Source: Nothophaeocryptopus gaeumannii
Taxonomy: Eukaryota > Ascomycota > Dothideomycetes > Mycosphaerellales > Mycosphaerellaceae
Reading direction: 5' to 3'
Assembly (NCBI GenBank): GCA_031771865.1
Contig: JASISA010000022.1
Location: forward strand, 868,001 to 932,000
DNA length: 64,000 bases
Shown here: in pieces, positions 11,409-22,894 of the stretch
How positions within the stretch are numbered: the first letter of the stretch is position 1
How the letters are laid out: the number at the start of each line of letters is the position of its first letter
Made by a program: the position numbers and the translations under genes
The notes under the pieces: model-generated
What the model saw: the letters and a program-made list of their open reading frames with translations, nothing else
Database searches by the model: none
What the model was told of the DNA's origin: nothing

Positions 11409-13556
11409 ATGTTCTATTCGCACGAAGGTAAGTCCGAGCTTGCCGTCGCCGTGCTTCAATCAGGAAGCGTTCACTAACCCTGCACATAGTTTTAACCTCG
11501 CGCAAGTATGGCGTTGCAACGGTCTGGTGGGTTGACTCAGTTTTGCGTCGTCTCGACAATGGCTGACCGTCCATCGCAGGCTCGTGGCCACCCTGGGCAA
11601 CAGGTCGACGTTGAGGAAGGTTTCGCGCAAGGCCATCCTTGACGTGAATGTCTCCAAGGCATGCGACACCATTGTCGCGCCAGACGCCCCAATGGCGCTC
11701 AGGCTCCAGAGCAATCTACTGTATGGCGTCACACGCGTCTACGCCCAGCAGTGTGGGTACGTGCTGAGCGACGCCGAGAATGCGCGAAACAGTATGCGTG
11801 CTATGCTCAAGGTTATCCAGCAGGCCGGCCTTGAGCCTGAAGGTGCCAGCAAGGGACGGTCGGTTCATCCATGATACCAAGACAGGCTTCAAGACACTGA
11901 TGAACGGGTGCAGAGCTGAGAATCTGGTGCTCCAAGATGATCCCAACTTCCTGCTAGAGCTCGGAGCCCTGGACCTTGACACAAACCTGCACTTGATGGC
12001 CAACGACGATACTCAGATGTCTCTTCTGTCGCCGAGTGATTCCCAATCGCAGCTTTCCGATAGTTCACAGCGGAGCGTTGGAGGGCTAATGCTGCCTCCA
12101 TCGAATAGCTCGTTTGCTGGAGGAGCCGTTGGCGGCCTTGACTTGTTTAGCGTTCGTGGCGATTCGGGTCCTGGCACGGCAAAAAGATCTGTACCGCGCA
12201 TGCTAGAGGAAGATGATCTTGGCCTCGACCTTGGGCACGACGATGACTTCGTTGTGAATGATGCACCATCCAGCCGCGCTGGTAGGTTGCCAATACGAGG
12301 CGATCGCACCGACCTAGATGGTGGAGGCTACGAGCACAACCCGGACCAGCCTGTGGTTTGTACCCAAGATGTAGCTTACAAAGTGGTGGCTAATGTGTCC
12401 ATAGCTCGGTCAAGCGGACGACGGCGGCTATGTGGCCATGGACGAGGGCATCGACTTCGGTGGTTTTGCTGATGCAAACAATGCAAAACCAGCAGGTCAA
12501 GACCAGTTCGACCATGAGGTCACCTCGGAGACTGTGCTCGCTCCAATCCGCAAGAAACAGAGCAGGCCCAAAAAGGCCATTCAAACGGACACCGAAACGA
12601 TGATTTCGAATAGGGAGATAGCTCAGTGGCAGAAGACATACCTTGAGACGCAACATGAGGCCACACGTCACAAGGAAGCACTGAAGGCAGCAGCTCTTGC
12701 GAAGAGGAATGCCGCCCACTGGGTTCTCGGCGATGTTGTCACCTTCCTTGGCCAGGGCGTACGTGGCCCGCTTGATATGTTCTCCGGCGCTCGACTTCTG
12801 GAGGCGTTCACTGGCGTCAATCTCGGCACGGGTATGCTGAAGCGCACTCACGATGGCGAGGAAGAGTCGGAAGGCAGGGAGGCTAAGAGATTTCGCACCG
12901 AGCAGCCCTCAGACGAAGTCGGTCGTGAGCTTCAGTACGATGATATGCCAACGTTCGCGGCAGACGACACAATCGAACAAGGACGTGAAGCTCCCACGCC
13001 CATTGACGGTCGCGACGCCTCCAGCCTTATGCCATGGAATCAGAGTGCGGGTTCTCGGCGTCCTACAGATGCCTTTCCAACCTCAGCGTCTTTTGGTGGT
13101 GGACCTCAGCTCAACCTCCTCGGTCGTCGAGAAGGTCGTCTGACGTCCGCATCGCCGCTCATCGGACGCGGTACCATCGGTGGCGGTGATATCCCCAATG
13201 ACTTCCAACTCGACGCCGAGATGGGCGGGATGAGCGGCGAAGACGACTTTGAACTTTATGGTGCAGCTGCTCAGGTCGATACTCAGACGGCTGCGCAGTC
13301 CCAGTGGCAGCGTGCTGCTCTCACGAGCGAGAGCGCCAACTTTTTGACTTTTGTTGAGAGCGCAATTGCGGAAGATGAGCGGGCTCGTGGCAGTGTCGAC
13401 TTCGAGACGCTTCTGTCGCCAGATAGTAATAGCCAGATCGTGGCTGCTCAGGCTCTGTTGCATGTTTTGACTCTGGGTACGCGGAACGCCATCGAGGTCA
13501 AGCAAGGGGAACATTTCGGCCCCATCAGCATGAGCATCGTCGCTGCAGCTGCGTAG
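11409..13556 (+). CDS. REC8: Rec8/Rad21-type cohesin kleisin, Rec8-like
   Basis: Kleisin subunit closing the cohesin ring; Rec8 is the meiotic form. My exon model is 11409-11427, 11490-11526, 11580-11842, 11916-12355 and 12405-13556, giving 636 residues. The N terminus MFYSHEVLTSRKYGVATVW is split over the two tiny first exons and is closer to Rec8 than to mitotic Rad21 (which starts MFYSETLLS). A LLYGVTRVYAQQCGYVL helix follows. The C-terminal about 45 residues (AAQALLHVLTLGTRNAIEV) look like the winged-helix that binds Smc1. The middle is acidic and low-complexity, as expected for separase-cleaved kleisins. The third intron (11843-11915) has a weak donor, GTGCCA, and its acceptor was chosen by frame and by a CTGAT branch point. 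Confidence 0.85.
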
Positions 13557-13791
13557 TCTCCTGGCTCTGGAAGTCCGAACACACGGCGCTTACGATGTTT
13601 GCAACACACTGGCAGACTACAGAAGTGGGACGGACGTGTGGCTCTTGTTCTAATGTCGGCGCGAATTGCTATGGCTCTGTGATATTCCTATCGCTCGAAG
13701 TGTTATGCGCACTGCTCATGTCTGCTTTTCTGCTCTTAGCTAGCTCCTTGCAAACCAATGCAAATAATCATCCTTCAATCAATATGCTCCC

Positions 13792-14872
13792 CTAAAACTC
13801 AACCCCTTCAACAAACTCCCCAATCTCCCTCGCCACGATTTCGGGCCAGTCGACATGAGGAAAATGCGCGCTCTCGTAAATACCCACCTGCTTCGCATCA
13901 GGCACCAATTCTCTAATCCTGATCATCCATTTATTGGTCTCTTCATCCCCAGGCTTGATCGGAACCCGATGATTATCAGGTCCGATATCGCTGCTTTGAA
14001 GGTTGAGAAGCTTGGTAGCATGTTGGCTGCTGAGTTCTTTCATCTTGGATTCCATGTCTCCTTTGTCGTAGGCGATCATGCTGTCTCGGAGCGCTTCGCT
14101 GTAGGTCTTGTCCCTGCTGGCTACGTGGGCTTGTGTGGAGTCCCGGAAGGACCGTTCGTCGATGATCAGCGGAGAGTTTGCGCAATGGAGACAGGTGGTT
14201 CTGGTTTTACCTGAGGCGTCTTTTCTGAGAACATCTTCTGGAAAGCCTCCGCCTTCATCTTTGCTCTCGTTTCGTCGGTCATGCTTCCGCTTCTGGGATC
14301 ATTTCTGTCGAAGGCGAAGAGGGATGGTCGGAGCTGGTAGTTGCTCCCTTCGACGTAAACGATGCCTTTGACAACAGGATGGCCTCTGTTGGAGTATGAG
14401 AACCAAGAATGTTTCTGAGTGGCTCAACGCCGAACTGTTTACCTTTCTTTCAACTCATGCCAAAGCTGCGTGATGAGTCTGACACCAATGCTGTGCCCAA
14501 CAAGAACAACTTCCTCGAGTGCCAATTCGTCCAGCAAGCCGATCAAGTCTGAAGCGAAGCGTCGTATACTTGGTTCGGATTTTGGGGATCTGCCGTGGCC
14601 GGGCAGGTCAACCGCAATGGCAGCATATGGTAAATCGGATCCTTCCTTGTCCCGCCAAAGAACTTCCATCACGCCAAACCAATCGACCGATCGACAGCCC
14701 CAGCCTGCACTGCATCAGCCTTTCGTAGAAGAGATTGGCAGCGTCAGGAAATACCGTGCACCAAGAGTATAGCTTTTCGAGTTGAATTGACCTTGCCAAG
14801 AGAGGTGTAAGAGATCGAGCCATCTCCGTTGGTCTGTAGTTCTAGCGGTGGATCTGAAGAAGGGGTGGACAT
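13792..14872 (-). CDS. alpha/beta hydrolase
   Basis: Alpha/beta-hydrolase-fold enzyme of unknown substrate, predicted cytosolic. Proposed exons are 14872-14755, 14704-14443, 14385-14211 and 14106-13792 (about 289 residues). The first intron (50 bp) looks like a frameshift until spliced; removing it gives ILLVHG joined to GWGCRSVDW, the oxyanion-hole HGGW region. Then come DLPGHGRSP and the nucleophile elbow GHSIG. The C-terminal His is in ESAHFPHVDWPE, just where the catalytic His is expected. The third intron (14107-14210) is uncertain: the donor after TPQ is good, but the acceptor was chosen only because it restores frame, and the real junction may keep more of the upstream open stretch. 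Confidence 0.75.
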
Positions 14873-15169
14873 GTTGCTCGATAGGTTCTCGGTTTCCACG
14901 TCCACCGATTCTGGTTCGGACAAGAGTCAATGCAACAAATAACCGTGATCTCGTTCGTGGTTGCAATATACAGAATTGGGAATCCGATACTGTCAACAAT
15001 GAGCAGGAGCTACTTGTAGTGACCACTGGGGAAAGTCGGAGTCCATATGCGAGGCTGAGGTGGGTCTCTCAGTCAGCGTAGGTAGGCGACCGGAGGGGTA
15101 TTAAGTCTTCCACGTGATTCTCGCAGGAGACCCTTGTCTATCATGTTCAAGAGCTTCAATTGTTATCTG

Positions 15170-16673
15170 TTATGACACGGTTAAGGTACTTATAGCACCG
15201 TTGTTGAGTACTTCAAAAGTCAAGCCCGGGAAGTTATGCAACTTGCTGTTATCAATGAAGCTTTCACTTCCACCTCCTTCAACAAGATCTTGCTCTTCAT
15301 CCGGCAGGAAAAAGCTGCTATCACCAGGGTTGGCGCCCCATGACCGATTGATGACCTTCCCTCTTCCCATCTCTGATTCCGGCCATACACCCTGAAAAGC
15401 CTGCAGGAGATCTGGCTTAATCTCATCGAAACAGTGCTCGGAGTTCAGCACGGAGCTTGCCCCACGTAATTCGATTTCCCACCGCAGTCGCCTGTGACGA
15501 TTGAACGCATAGCTGCCTGGGACGTTGCCGTGGAGTATGAGCTTGAGAACAACAATTCGGGACGTGTTTGCGATAGGCGTCTTGGGAATGTTACTCTTCT
15601 CCATAGATCCCTCGTCATTAGGAGGGCCTACCAGGATGTCCAAGCCATGCCCAAAGTAACACCAGAAGGTCTCCCTCGCCGCTCTTTCGGCAGCGTCATC
15701 TTCTGCATCGCCAGAGTCAAAGTCGGTATCGAAGGTATCAGTTCCAGTGGAAGAGTAACTCGAAGGTGGTGTAGCATGGGTACGTCCATTCGACATTGTT
15801 CTGGATCTACTCCTGGGTCTGGGTTGGCTAGGCTGCTCCAGTAATGCTTGACTATCTCGCTTGTGCAGGGCATCAGGTGGTCCAAGTTCCGTGAGTAGGT
15901 CTTGAGGGATCGTTTCGCCCAATGTGATTTCGAAAGGTATCGCAGGCGCTCTTCGCACGAGTTTGATCTTCCCGGCTCCATGAACCACAGCAGATTCCAC
16001 CTCTGGTGCAAGTAAATCCCTGGGCTGCAATACTACCGCTGGAGTCCGCGGGCCGGAAGGTGTCTTTGTGAATAGCGAGCCTCGGGCTTCAGGCCAGCTA
16101 TTGCCCTCGAATACGGCCATGAAAGTTGCAGGGGAGGCAGCATGAGAGCCCAATAGCGAAACATGATCTTTTTGCGGCGCATAAGCTGAGTGCTGTAGCG
16201 GGAAGATGAAAGCGACGCCTGCCCATGACAGAGTATAGCTCCCCGAGCGTCCTGTCTTTGGGCCAGTGTACTCTCCTGGATACGATGCGCCAAACAACTG
16301 ATAGATGCGTTTGAACGTGGGTGATGATCCCTCTTTGACCAAGTCGCTGCCCTTGTATGTCACCTTTGCTCTTTCAAAGTCCAAGACCTCGATCAGTCGC
16401 AACCTTTGATCCTTCCCGTCGAACTGTAGGCGGATACCGTTTTCAGGTAGGCCGACGACTACGGGCGTTCTCAAGGGCGTGGATTGGGAGAAGTGGAGAT
16501 CGATCTTCGGATAGCGCTCTCTATCTTCCTTGACGACGGAGAGGACCTCGTGGAGAGAAGATCCAACAGCTGTATCGTATCAGTCTCGGCTCGGCTCGGC
16601 ATAGGGGCTGGGAAGCAGTACTGATGAAGCCCAAAGAGTGGCCTGGCACCACGGCGAGCGTCTCGGTTGCCAT
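15170..16673 (-). CDS. UPF0183 / PHAF1 family protein
   Basis: Member of the UPF0183 family, whose animal relative PHAF1 joins BCAS3 at the forming autophagosome; the fungal role is not established. There are two exons, 16673-16622 and 16569-15170, separated by a 52-bp intron, giving 483 residues. The N terminus MATETLAVVPGHSLGFI, followed by GSSLHEVLSVVK, is typical of the family. The core contains an FxRIYQLFGASYPGEY segment and the paired GVAFIFPL and FWCYFGHGLDILVGPP segments. Residues of about 265-315 are a low-complexity, Ser/Asp-rich insert. It diverges from the kinesin-5 gene over 494 bp. Confidence 0.85.
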
Positions 16674-17167
16674 AGTGCCCCGATGCAAGAGGTGCGGAAG
16701 TGCAAGTGATGCAGGGAGAGAGTGGGAGAGAGACAGTGGATAATCTAGGTTGGGAGCAACAGCGGGCGCAGAGTCATCGTGTCTCTATGTCTCTGGGCCC
16801 AAGAGCACGAGCGTGCCAGCGATCATGTGTCCATTGTCCACGTGTAGTTTCGGAAGCGGTTTGTCTTTTGTCACGACAACAAGCAGCTCACCTCCGCAAA
16901 GCTGTATCCAAAGTCTCTCACTGGATGTCCGTGTAGGTGCGAGTTGCCGGTGAGTGAATGTTGGACGTGAAAGAGGTGATGACGCAGCAGCAGTCGTTCG
17001 GAGCTTCCTGCTTGCCCGTTGATAGGCGGGTAGCACAGGGATTGTTGCTTGGGCAACAGCCGAGCCATGCCAAACACAGCAAGGAAGACTCCAAGAAAGA
17101 CTTCCCTGCCTTTCCTGTCAATACGACACGGTGCCTTATTCGTAATACTTGCCGCACTCTCGCAAAC
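16674..17167. promoter_or_regulatory. divergent intergenic region PHAF1 / kinesin-5
   Basis: 494 bp between outward-facing starts. The kinesin frame stays open upstream to an ATG at 16958, but those 70 codons have no family similarity, so I treat them as leader. No TATA box or other gene is seen. Confidence 0.45.
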
Positions 17168-20100
17168 ATGGCGTTTCGAGAGCACTCGCGGGGGTCCAGC
17201 ACAACGCGCAAGGTGCCCACCATGCGACCTCCAACAGCTCGCCCAGTACCAAACAGAGCGGCCACTGCTACACCAACGTTGTCTGGAACTGGACGATCCT
17301 CCCCGGCCGAGAGCATCAAAAATCGCACACCCAAGCGCAAAGCACCAGCAGACATGATCGAGGAGGGCGCGGGCAAAGAGACAAACATCAACGTTGTCGT
17401 ACGGTGTCGAGGTCGCAATGACAGAGAGGTCAGGGAGAACAGCGGTGTTGTCGTTTCCAGCGACGGCATCAAGGGCAAGAAGGTGGAGCTATGCATGGGA
17501 CCAAGTGCGCTCAGCAACAAGACGTACCAGTTCGACAAGGTCTTCTCGCCTGCCGCCGATCAGGGCATGGTATTCGAGGAAGTCGTTGCGCCCATTCTGG
17601 ACGAGGTATTGAATGGCTTCAATTGCACCATCTTCGCATACGGCCAAACGGGAACTGGAAAAACATATACCATGTCGGGCGACATCAGCGACACCCTGCC
17701 TATACCAGAAGCTGCTGGTATCATCCCCAGAGTACTCCACACCCTTTTCGCGAAGCTTGGAGAGGACGAAAACGAGAAGATCGAACATAGCGTCAAGTGC
17801 TCTTTCATCGAACTGTACAATGAAGAGCTGCGCGATTTGCTGGCTGCTGATGACAACACGAAGTTGAAGATCTTCGATGACGCGAACAAGAATGGCCGAA
17901 CCACTACTCTTGTTCAAGGGATGGAGGAGAGCCATATCAAAACCGCAAACAAGGGAATCCAGCTGCTGAGGGAAGGCAGCCATAAGCGGCAAGTCGCAGC
18001 AACGAAGTGCAATGACCTTTCGTCGCGCTCACACACCGTCTTCACCATCACCGTCTACCAGAAGCGGACGTCAGACACAGGAGAAGACATTGTATCGTCA
18101 GGGAAACTGAACCTGGTCGATCTCGCAGGCTCTGAGAACATCCAGCGCTCTGGAGCAGAGAACAAGCGCGCCGCTGAAGCAGGACTGATCAACAAATCAC
18201 TTCTGACTCTGGGACGTGTCATCAACGCACTCGTTGATCGAAGCAGCCACATTCCATATCGCGAGTCCAAATTGACACGATTGCTACAGGACTCGCTTGG
18301 AGGCCGAACCAAAACATGTATCATCGCGACACTGTCGCCAGCAAAGAGCAATCTGGAAGAAACCATCAGCACTCTGGACTACGCTTTCCGCGCCAAGAAT
18401 ATTCGCAACAAGCCTCAGGTGAACCAGATGATGTCCAAGAAGACACTTCTACGGGAGTTCACCTCTGAGATTGAGAAGCTAAAGTCTGAGTTGATTGCAA
18501 CTCGTCAGCGCAATGGTGTCTACTTAACAGCTGAAGCATACGAAGAGATCACGACTGAGTCTGAGTCGCGAAGAATCCTGAGCGAGGAACAGCGCGACAA
18601 GATTGAGACGATGGAGACTAATCTGCGCAACAAGGTGCAAGAGCTTTTTGTCCTGACGAGCAACTTCCAGACCTTGAAGAAAGACAATGAAGGAGTGAAG
18701 ATGGTGCTTAAGAGCACAAAGAGCGTGCTGCAGAAGACGGAACTGGTCCTTGAGCATACTAAGACCACCCTGGCGGAAGAGGAGGGCCTGCGAAGAGCTC
18801 ACGAAGAAACAGAGGAGAAGCTTGCGGGAGTTGGTGGCGATCTTCTTAGCACCCTCGAAACGACCACAAACCACGTGGACAAGCTGCACTCAAAGTTGCG
18901 AAGACGATCTGATTTGCAAGATGTCAACAGGATGCGATGGACAGACTCGCAAACCCAGGTTACCAGTGCTACATCCAGCATTGAGGAGCGCATTGAAGCA
19001 GTACGAGCGCAGCAGGAGGGCCTCCTTTCCGCCCTGTCAGGACGCATGCAGTCGTTCGTTGCGGACGAGCTCGAGGAACTGAAAACATCGCAAGATTTCC
19101 TGAAACAAAAAGCGGCGGCATTCGAAGCATCCCAGTCCGAAGTGAACGCCCAGACGAGTCAGGCCAAGGATGAGATGAACAGCGTACTGCAAGAAATTGG
19201 CAGCCTTCGCGAAGGTGTCAAATCGAAGGTCGGGACAGGTCTCAACAACCTTTCCGCGGCTGCGCAGCGTATCAGCAACGGCATTGCCACGGAGCTTGAC
19301 ACTTTCCACGCTCAATTACAGGACGCGTATGTTTCCCTAGGCCGCGAATTCAAAAGCCTGTTTGAGGATCTCATCAAGCGCATGAATGATCAGCAGGCAG
19401 AGGCGCAACGTCTCCGGCAAGAAATCACCGAGGCCAACACGACTTTCGTGGAGGCCAGTCATTCATCGCATGACCATTTGAAGCAGGCGGTTGAGAAAGA
19501 AAGAGAGGTTGCAGTCAAAGAGCGAGAGGCCTTGCTCTCGCAAATTGGATCTCTCATCAGCAACTCTGCGGCTGCGCAGGAGGCCCGCATGGCTGGCTAT
19601 TTGGAGACTGCCAACAAGCGTATTAAGACGTCGGCAGACGAATACCATGTCACCCAAGAAGCTTACGGCACAGCAATGGATTCTTGGTCTGCCAACAGCC
19701 AAGCACTCATCGAGGCGTCTGTCAAGGGCCGAGACTCGATTAAGACGAAGCTCAAGGCTGACTGGACCAACGCAAATGAAAACACGATGAAAATCACCGA
19801 GACTACCAAAGCGGTCCACGGTGAGACTGTACGCATCGTCGACGGCCAGATGGCGCAGATGGACAACCAACTCGTTGCGCTTGATGAGATCGTTTCTCAA
19901 GTCCGTGCTCAGAACGAGCAGCACCACACGGCGCATACATCAAGTCTTGGCAAGCTTGCAAGCAACGTGCAGGAGAGCTACCGTAATATTGGCGAGCACT
20001 TCCAGACCTCATACAGTCGCACCCAAGCACTGGACGTTGATATGCAAGACCGGGCAAATGCGATCAACGAGACGCTTCCTCTCATCGCAGAAGATGGTGA

Positions 20101-20785
20101 AGTTCGCCAGGCGCTACGCGGGCTGCGAGCAGACAACAGTGCTGCAGCTATGGCAGAATATGCAACCACCGGCGAGACGCCTGCGCGCATGCAATACTCC
20201 TATCCAACCGTGCTTCCACGAACCGAGAGCCACGAGACATTGCTTAACCGCATGCGAGGCATTACGAAGGAAGCTCCCTCGTCTCCGGTCAAGTCGCCTA
20301 ACAAGCGCTCACCGACGAAGGCGAGGAGTAGCCCTTCGAAGAGTAGTCCAATCAAGGCACAAGCGAGTCCGACCAAGACGAACGTCTTCACGGACACGCC
20401 ACCTGCGCTGATGTTCACAGCACCAGTGCCGAACTCTGCACCGGTCTCACGGCCGCAGACCGCAAGTAGTCAAAGCAGTAGCCTTCGTGAACTCGATGCT
20501 AATGTGCTTTCGGGATCAGGACTCTCAGCTGTCGCCGCTGGCAATCAGAGTTCTGAGGCGGGAATCGAGTCTTGCAAGGTGCCCGTCCCATCATTGAAAA
20601 GACAGAACACTAATCCGCTTTCTACTTCACAGGTCGATAGCAAGCTGCCCATGAAGCGTAGTACGCGCATGACAGTTGCCGGCCTAAGTGCGAAGAGGGA
20701 AAGCGGTGGCAAGGAGAATGTAAATCTTAGCGCCAGTGTTGGACCAGGCAGTGGTCGGAGGCTCAGGAGCTGTGGAAGTGATTGA
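17168..20785 (+). CDS. bimC: kinesin-5 (bimC/Eg5-type) mitotic motor
   Basis: Plus-end-directed tetrameric motor that slides spindle microtubules apart. Intronless, 1205 residues from the chosen ATG, the usual size for kinesin-5. A basic N-terminal extension (residues 1-70) precedes the motor domain (about 72-425): INVVVRCRGRN, P-loop YGQTGTGKT near residue 160, switch I NDLSSRSH near 285, switch II DLAGSE near 317, and the neck AKNIRNKPQVNQ. A long coiled coil with regularly spaced heptads follows to about residue 1000. The tail is rich in SPxK motifs (KSPNKRSPTKARSSPSKSSP), likely Cdk sites near the microtubule- or DNA-binding tail. An upstream in-frame ATG at 16958 is the alternative start. 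Confidence 0.93.
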   Translation: MAFREHSRGSSTTRKVPTMRPPTARPVPNRAATATPTLSGTGRSSPAESIKNRTPKRKAPADMIEEGAGKETNINVVVRCRGRNDREVRENSGVVVSSDGIKGKKVELCMGPSALSNKTYQFDKVFSPAADQGMVFEEVVAPILDEVLNGFNCTIFAYGQTGTGKTYTMSGDISDTLPIPEAAGIIPRVLHTLFAKLGEDENEKIEHSVKCSFIELYNEELRDLLAADDNTKLKIFDDANKNGRTTTLVQGMEESHIKTANKGIQLLREGSHKRQVAATKCNDLSSRSHTVFTITVYQKRTSDTGEDIVSSGKLNLVDLAGSENIQRSGAENKRAAEAGLINKSLLTLGRVINALVDRSSHIPYRESKLTRLLQDSLGGRTKTCIIATLSPAKSNLEETISTLDYAFRAKNIRNKPQVNQMMSKKTLLREFTSEIEKLKSELIATRQRNGVYLTAEAYEEITTESESRRILSEEQRDKIETMETNLRNKVQELFVLTSNFQTLKKDNEGVKMVLKSTKSVLQKTELVLEHTKTTLAEEEGLRRAHEETEEKLAGVGGDLLSTLETTTNHVDKLHSKLRRRSDLQDVNRMRWTDSQTQVTSATSSIEERIEAVRAQQEGLLSALSGRMQSFVADELEELKTSQDFLKQKAAAFEASQSEVNAQTSQAKDEMNSVLQEIGSLREGVKSKVGTGLNNLSAAAQRISNGIATELDTFHAQLQDAYVSLGREFKSLFEDLIKRMNDQQAEAQRLRQEITEANTTFVEASHSSHDHLKQAVEKEREVAVKEREALLSQIGSLISNSAAAQEARMAGYLETANKRIKTSADEYHVTQEAYGTAMDSWSANSQALIEASVKGRDSIKTKLKADWTNANENTMKITETTKAVHGETVRIVDGQMAQMDNQLVALDEIVSQVRAQNEQHHTAHTSSLGKLASNVQESYRNIGEHFQTSYSRTQALDVDMQDRANAINETLPLIAEDGEVRQALRGLRADNSAAAMAEYATTGETPARMQYSYPTVLPRTESHETLLNRMRGITKEAPSSPVKSPNKRSPTKARSSPSKSSPIKAQASPTKTNVFTDTPPALMFTAPVPNSAPVSRPQTASSQSSSLRELDANVLSGSGLSAVAAGNQSSEAGIESCKVPVPSLKRQNTNPLSTSQVDSKLPMKRSTRMTVAGLSAKRESGGKENVNLSASVGPGSGRRLRSCGSD

Positions 20786-21368
20786 GATATCTTGTACGAC
20801 TCGAAGCATTTTGTAAGGACCTGGTGGATTAGATAGGCCTGGAAAGCGTCATAGGCTGGAGCGTCTTGGGAAGCCTTAATATATGGCAGTAGTCAATTGT
20901 TTCTTATCTTTGGCGCTCTTCGCCTCCATCGTGACGACGCGCGGCAGTATCTCTCGTCAACTGCACTGCTACTGAGATAGCGCTTACCAGTCCATAGGTA
21001 GCCAAACGCGCGGGTTGTGGAGGCAAAGTGAGGCAAAGGATCAATATCGACCCATTTCTCCGCTCGCGTGGTTGGCCGACCAGGGTCCAACGCGCATTGG
21101 ATTGAGACGAGCTCCCCTCCCCTCGTCCAGTGCCGGCATGCAGAAACCTTCAATGATACATTTGGCTCCTTGATTGAGTCCATTACAATCAACACTCCCC
21201 ATTCATCATTTCGACATTCTCTCTTCTCGCCAGCGATCATTGAGCACTCGCTTCCCGGCCCAATGAGCCTGCAGTGATTGCTCAGCGGCCGCTTCAAGTT
21301 TGGCGAAGCGAAATTTCGAGTCTCTCCACGCCGACTCTCCACCACCTCCTCGCACCGCAGCCGTCGAA
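20786..21368. promoter_or_regulatory. intergenic region kinesin-5 / squalene synthase
   Basis: 583 bp holding the kinesin 3' end and the squalene synthase promoter and leader. I looked for a clear sterol-regulatory element and found none I would defend. No coding sequence is recognised. Confidence 0.4.
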
Positions 21369-22894
21369 ATGCCTTCCGCTTCCTCCATCGCCTACTACCT
21401 CTTCCACCTCTCCGAACTGCGCGCCATAATCCAGTGGAAGACATGGCACAACCCGGTCCACGAGCGCGATGAGGGCAAGGAGTCTCCTGAGCTCAAAGAA
21501 TGCTTCAAATACCTTAACCTCACCTCGCGCTCTTTCGCTGCCGTCATTCAGGAGTTGCATCCGGAACTGCTGGTACCGGTATGTCTCTTCTACCTGATCC
21601 TACGCGGCCTTGACACCATCGAGGATGACATGACCATCGACATCGCCGAGAAAGAGCCCCTGCTGCGAACTTTCCAAGACTTTATTGAGGACGAGGCTTG
21701 GACGTTCAACGGCAATGGCCCGAATGAGAAGGATCGCGAGCTGCTCGTGCACTTTGACGTCGTTGCCAAAGAGTTCAACAAGTGCAAAGATGAGTACAAG
21801 GTTATTATCAAGGATATCACGAAGCGCATGGGCAACGGCATGGCCGACTATGCCAAGAACGCAGATCACAACGCCAATGGGGTGAAGACCATCAAGGACT
21901 ATGAGCTATACTGCCACTATGTCGCAGGTCTCGTGGGCGAGGGTCTGACGAGGCTGTTTGTCGAAGCGAAGCTTGCGAATCCAGCGCTCTTGCAAAGACC
22001 CGAACTTATGGAATCCATGGGTCAATTCTTGCAACAAACCAACATCATCCGTGATATTCGGGAAGACCACGAAGACAAGCGGTATTTCTGGCCGAAGGAG
22101 GTGTGGTCGAAGTACGTCGATAAATTCAGCGATCTGTTCCTGCCGGAGAACCAAGAGAAGGCCCTGCAGTGCAGTAGCGAAATGGTGCTGATTGCGCTCA
22201 ATCGTGCCGACGAGTGCCTGTTCTACATGGCTGGTGTGAAGGAGCAGTCTGTGTTCAACTTCGTTGCGATCCCTCAGACTATGGCCATCGCGACACTGGA
22301 ATTGGTATTTCAAAATCCGGAGGTCTTCAAGCGGAATGTCAAGATCACTAAAGGCTCGGCCTGCCAGCTGATGATGGAGTCCACCCAAAATCTGCAGCTC
22401 GTCTGCGACGTCTTCCGGCGATTCGCAAGGAAGATACATCGGAAGAACAACCCAAGCGACCCTCATTTCCTCGAAATCAGTATTGCCTGCGGGAAGATTG
22501 AGAAATTCATCGAGACCATCTTCCCAACACAAACGCCGCGAACATTACCACCTGGTGCAGCCCCTGGAACCGCAGAGACCATCCCTGTGGACTCTGCAGA
22601 CGAGGCAAAGAGGAAAGCAGACGAGGCAGAGGCGAAGAAGGATGTGTTCTACCTCATGCTTGCTATCTTTGTCACACTGAGCATAGTGACAGTAGCGATG
22701 GTGAGTATGTTTCGTCTTCTCAGGAACATGGCCAGCTAACAGTTTTATAGATCGGTGCAGCTTGGTTCTTCGGCGCACGTTTCGACCTCGCCTTCAAATC
22801 GCTCAAAGAAGGCAACTTCATTCCACCAAAAGACCACGGCGCTGTGGAAAGCATGGTGAGCAAGTACGAGTCAGCCGGCCACAGGGAGCTGTAA
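21369..22894 (+). CDS. ERG9: squalene synthase (farnesyl-diphosphate farnesyltransferase)
   Basis: Joins two farnesyl diphosphates head-to-head into squalene, the committed step of ergosterol synthesis, on the endoplasmic reticulum membrane. There are two exons, 21369-22700 and 22751-22894, giving 491 residues. The N-terminal SELRAIIQWK, the first Asp-rich motif DTIEDD (82-87) and the second (DIREDHEDKRYFWP from Asp229) are intact, as are the NFVAIPQTMAIATL and SIACGKIEKFIETI blocks. The C-terminal membrane anchor (about residues 425-450) is split by the single intron, which sits right after VTVAM. Retaining that intron would keep the frame for 13 more codons and then stop. Confidence 0.96.

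Noticed and set aside
14700..14760. Frameshift in the alpha/beta hydrolase gene suggesting a pseudogene
   Set aside because: The apparent frame break after ILLVHG disappears when a 50-bp GT-AG intron is removed, which also creates the HGGW motif.
16958..17167. 70-codon N-terminal extension of kinesin-5 from an upstream in-frame ATG
   Set aside because: It has no similarity to kinesin-5 N termini and reads like a leader; the ATG at 17168 begins the typical basic extension.
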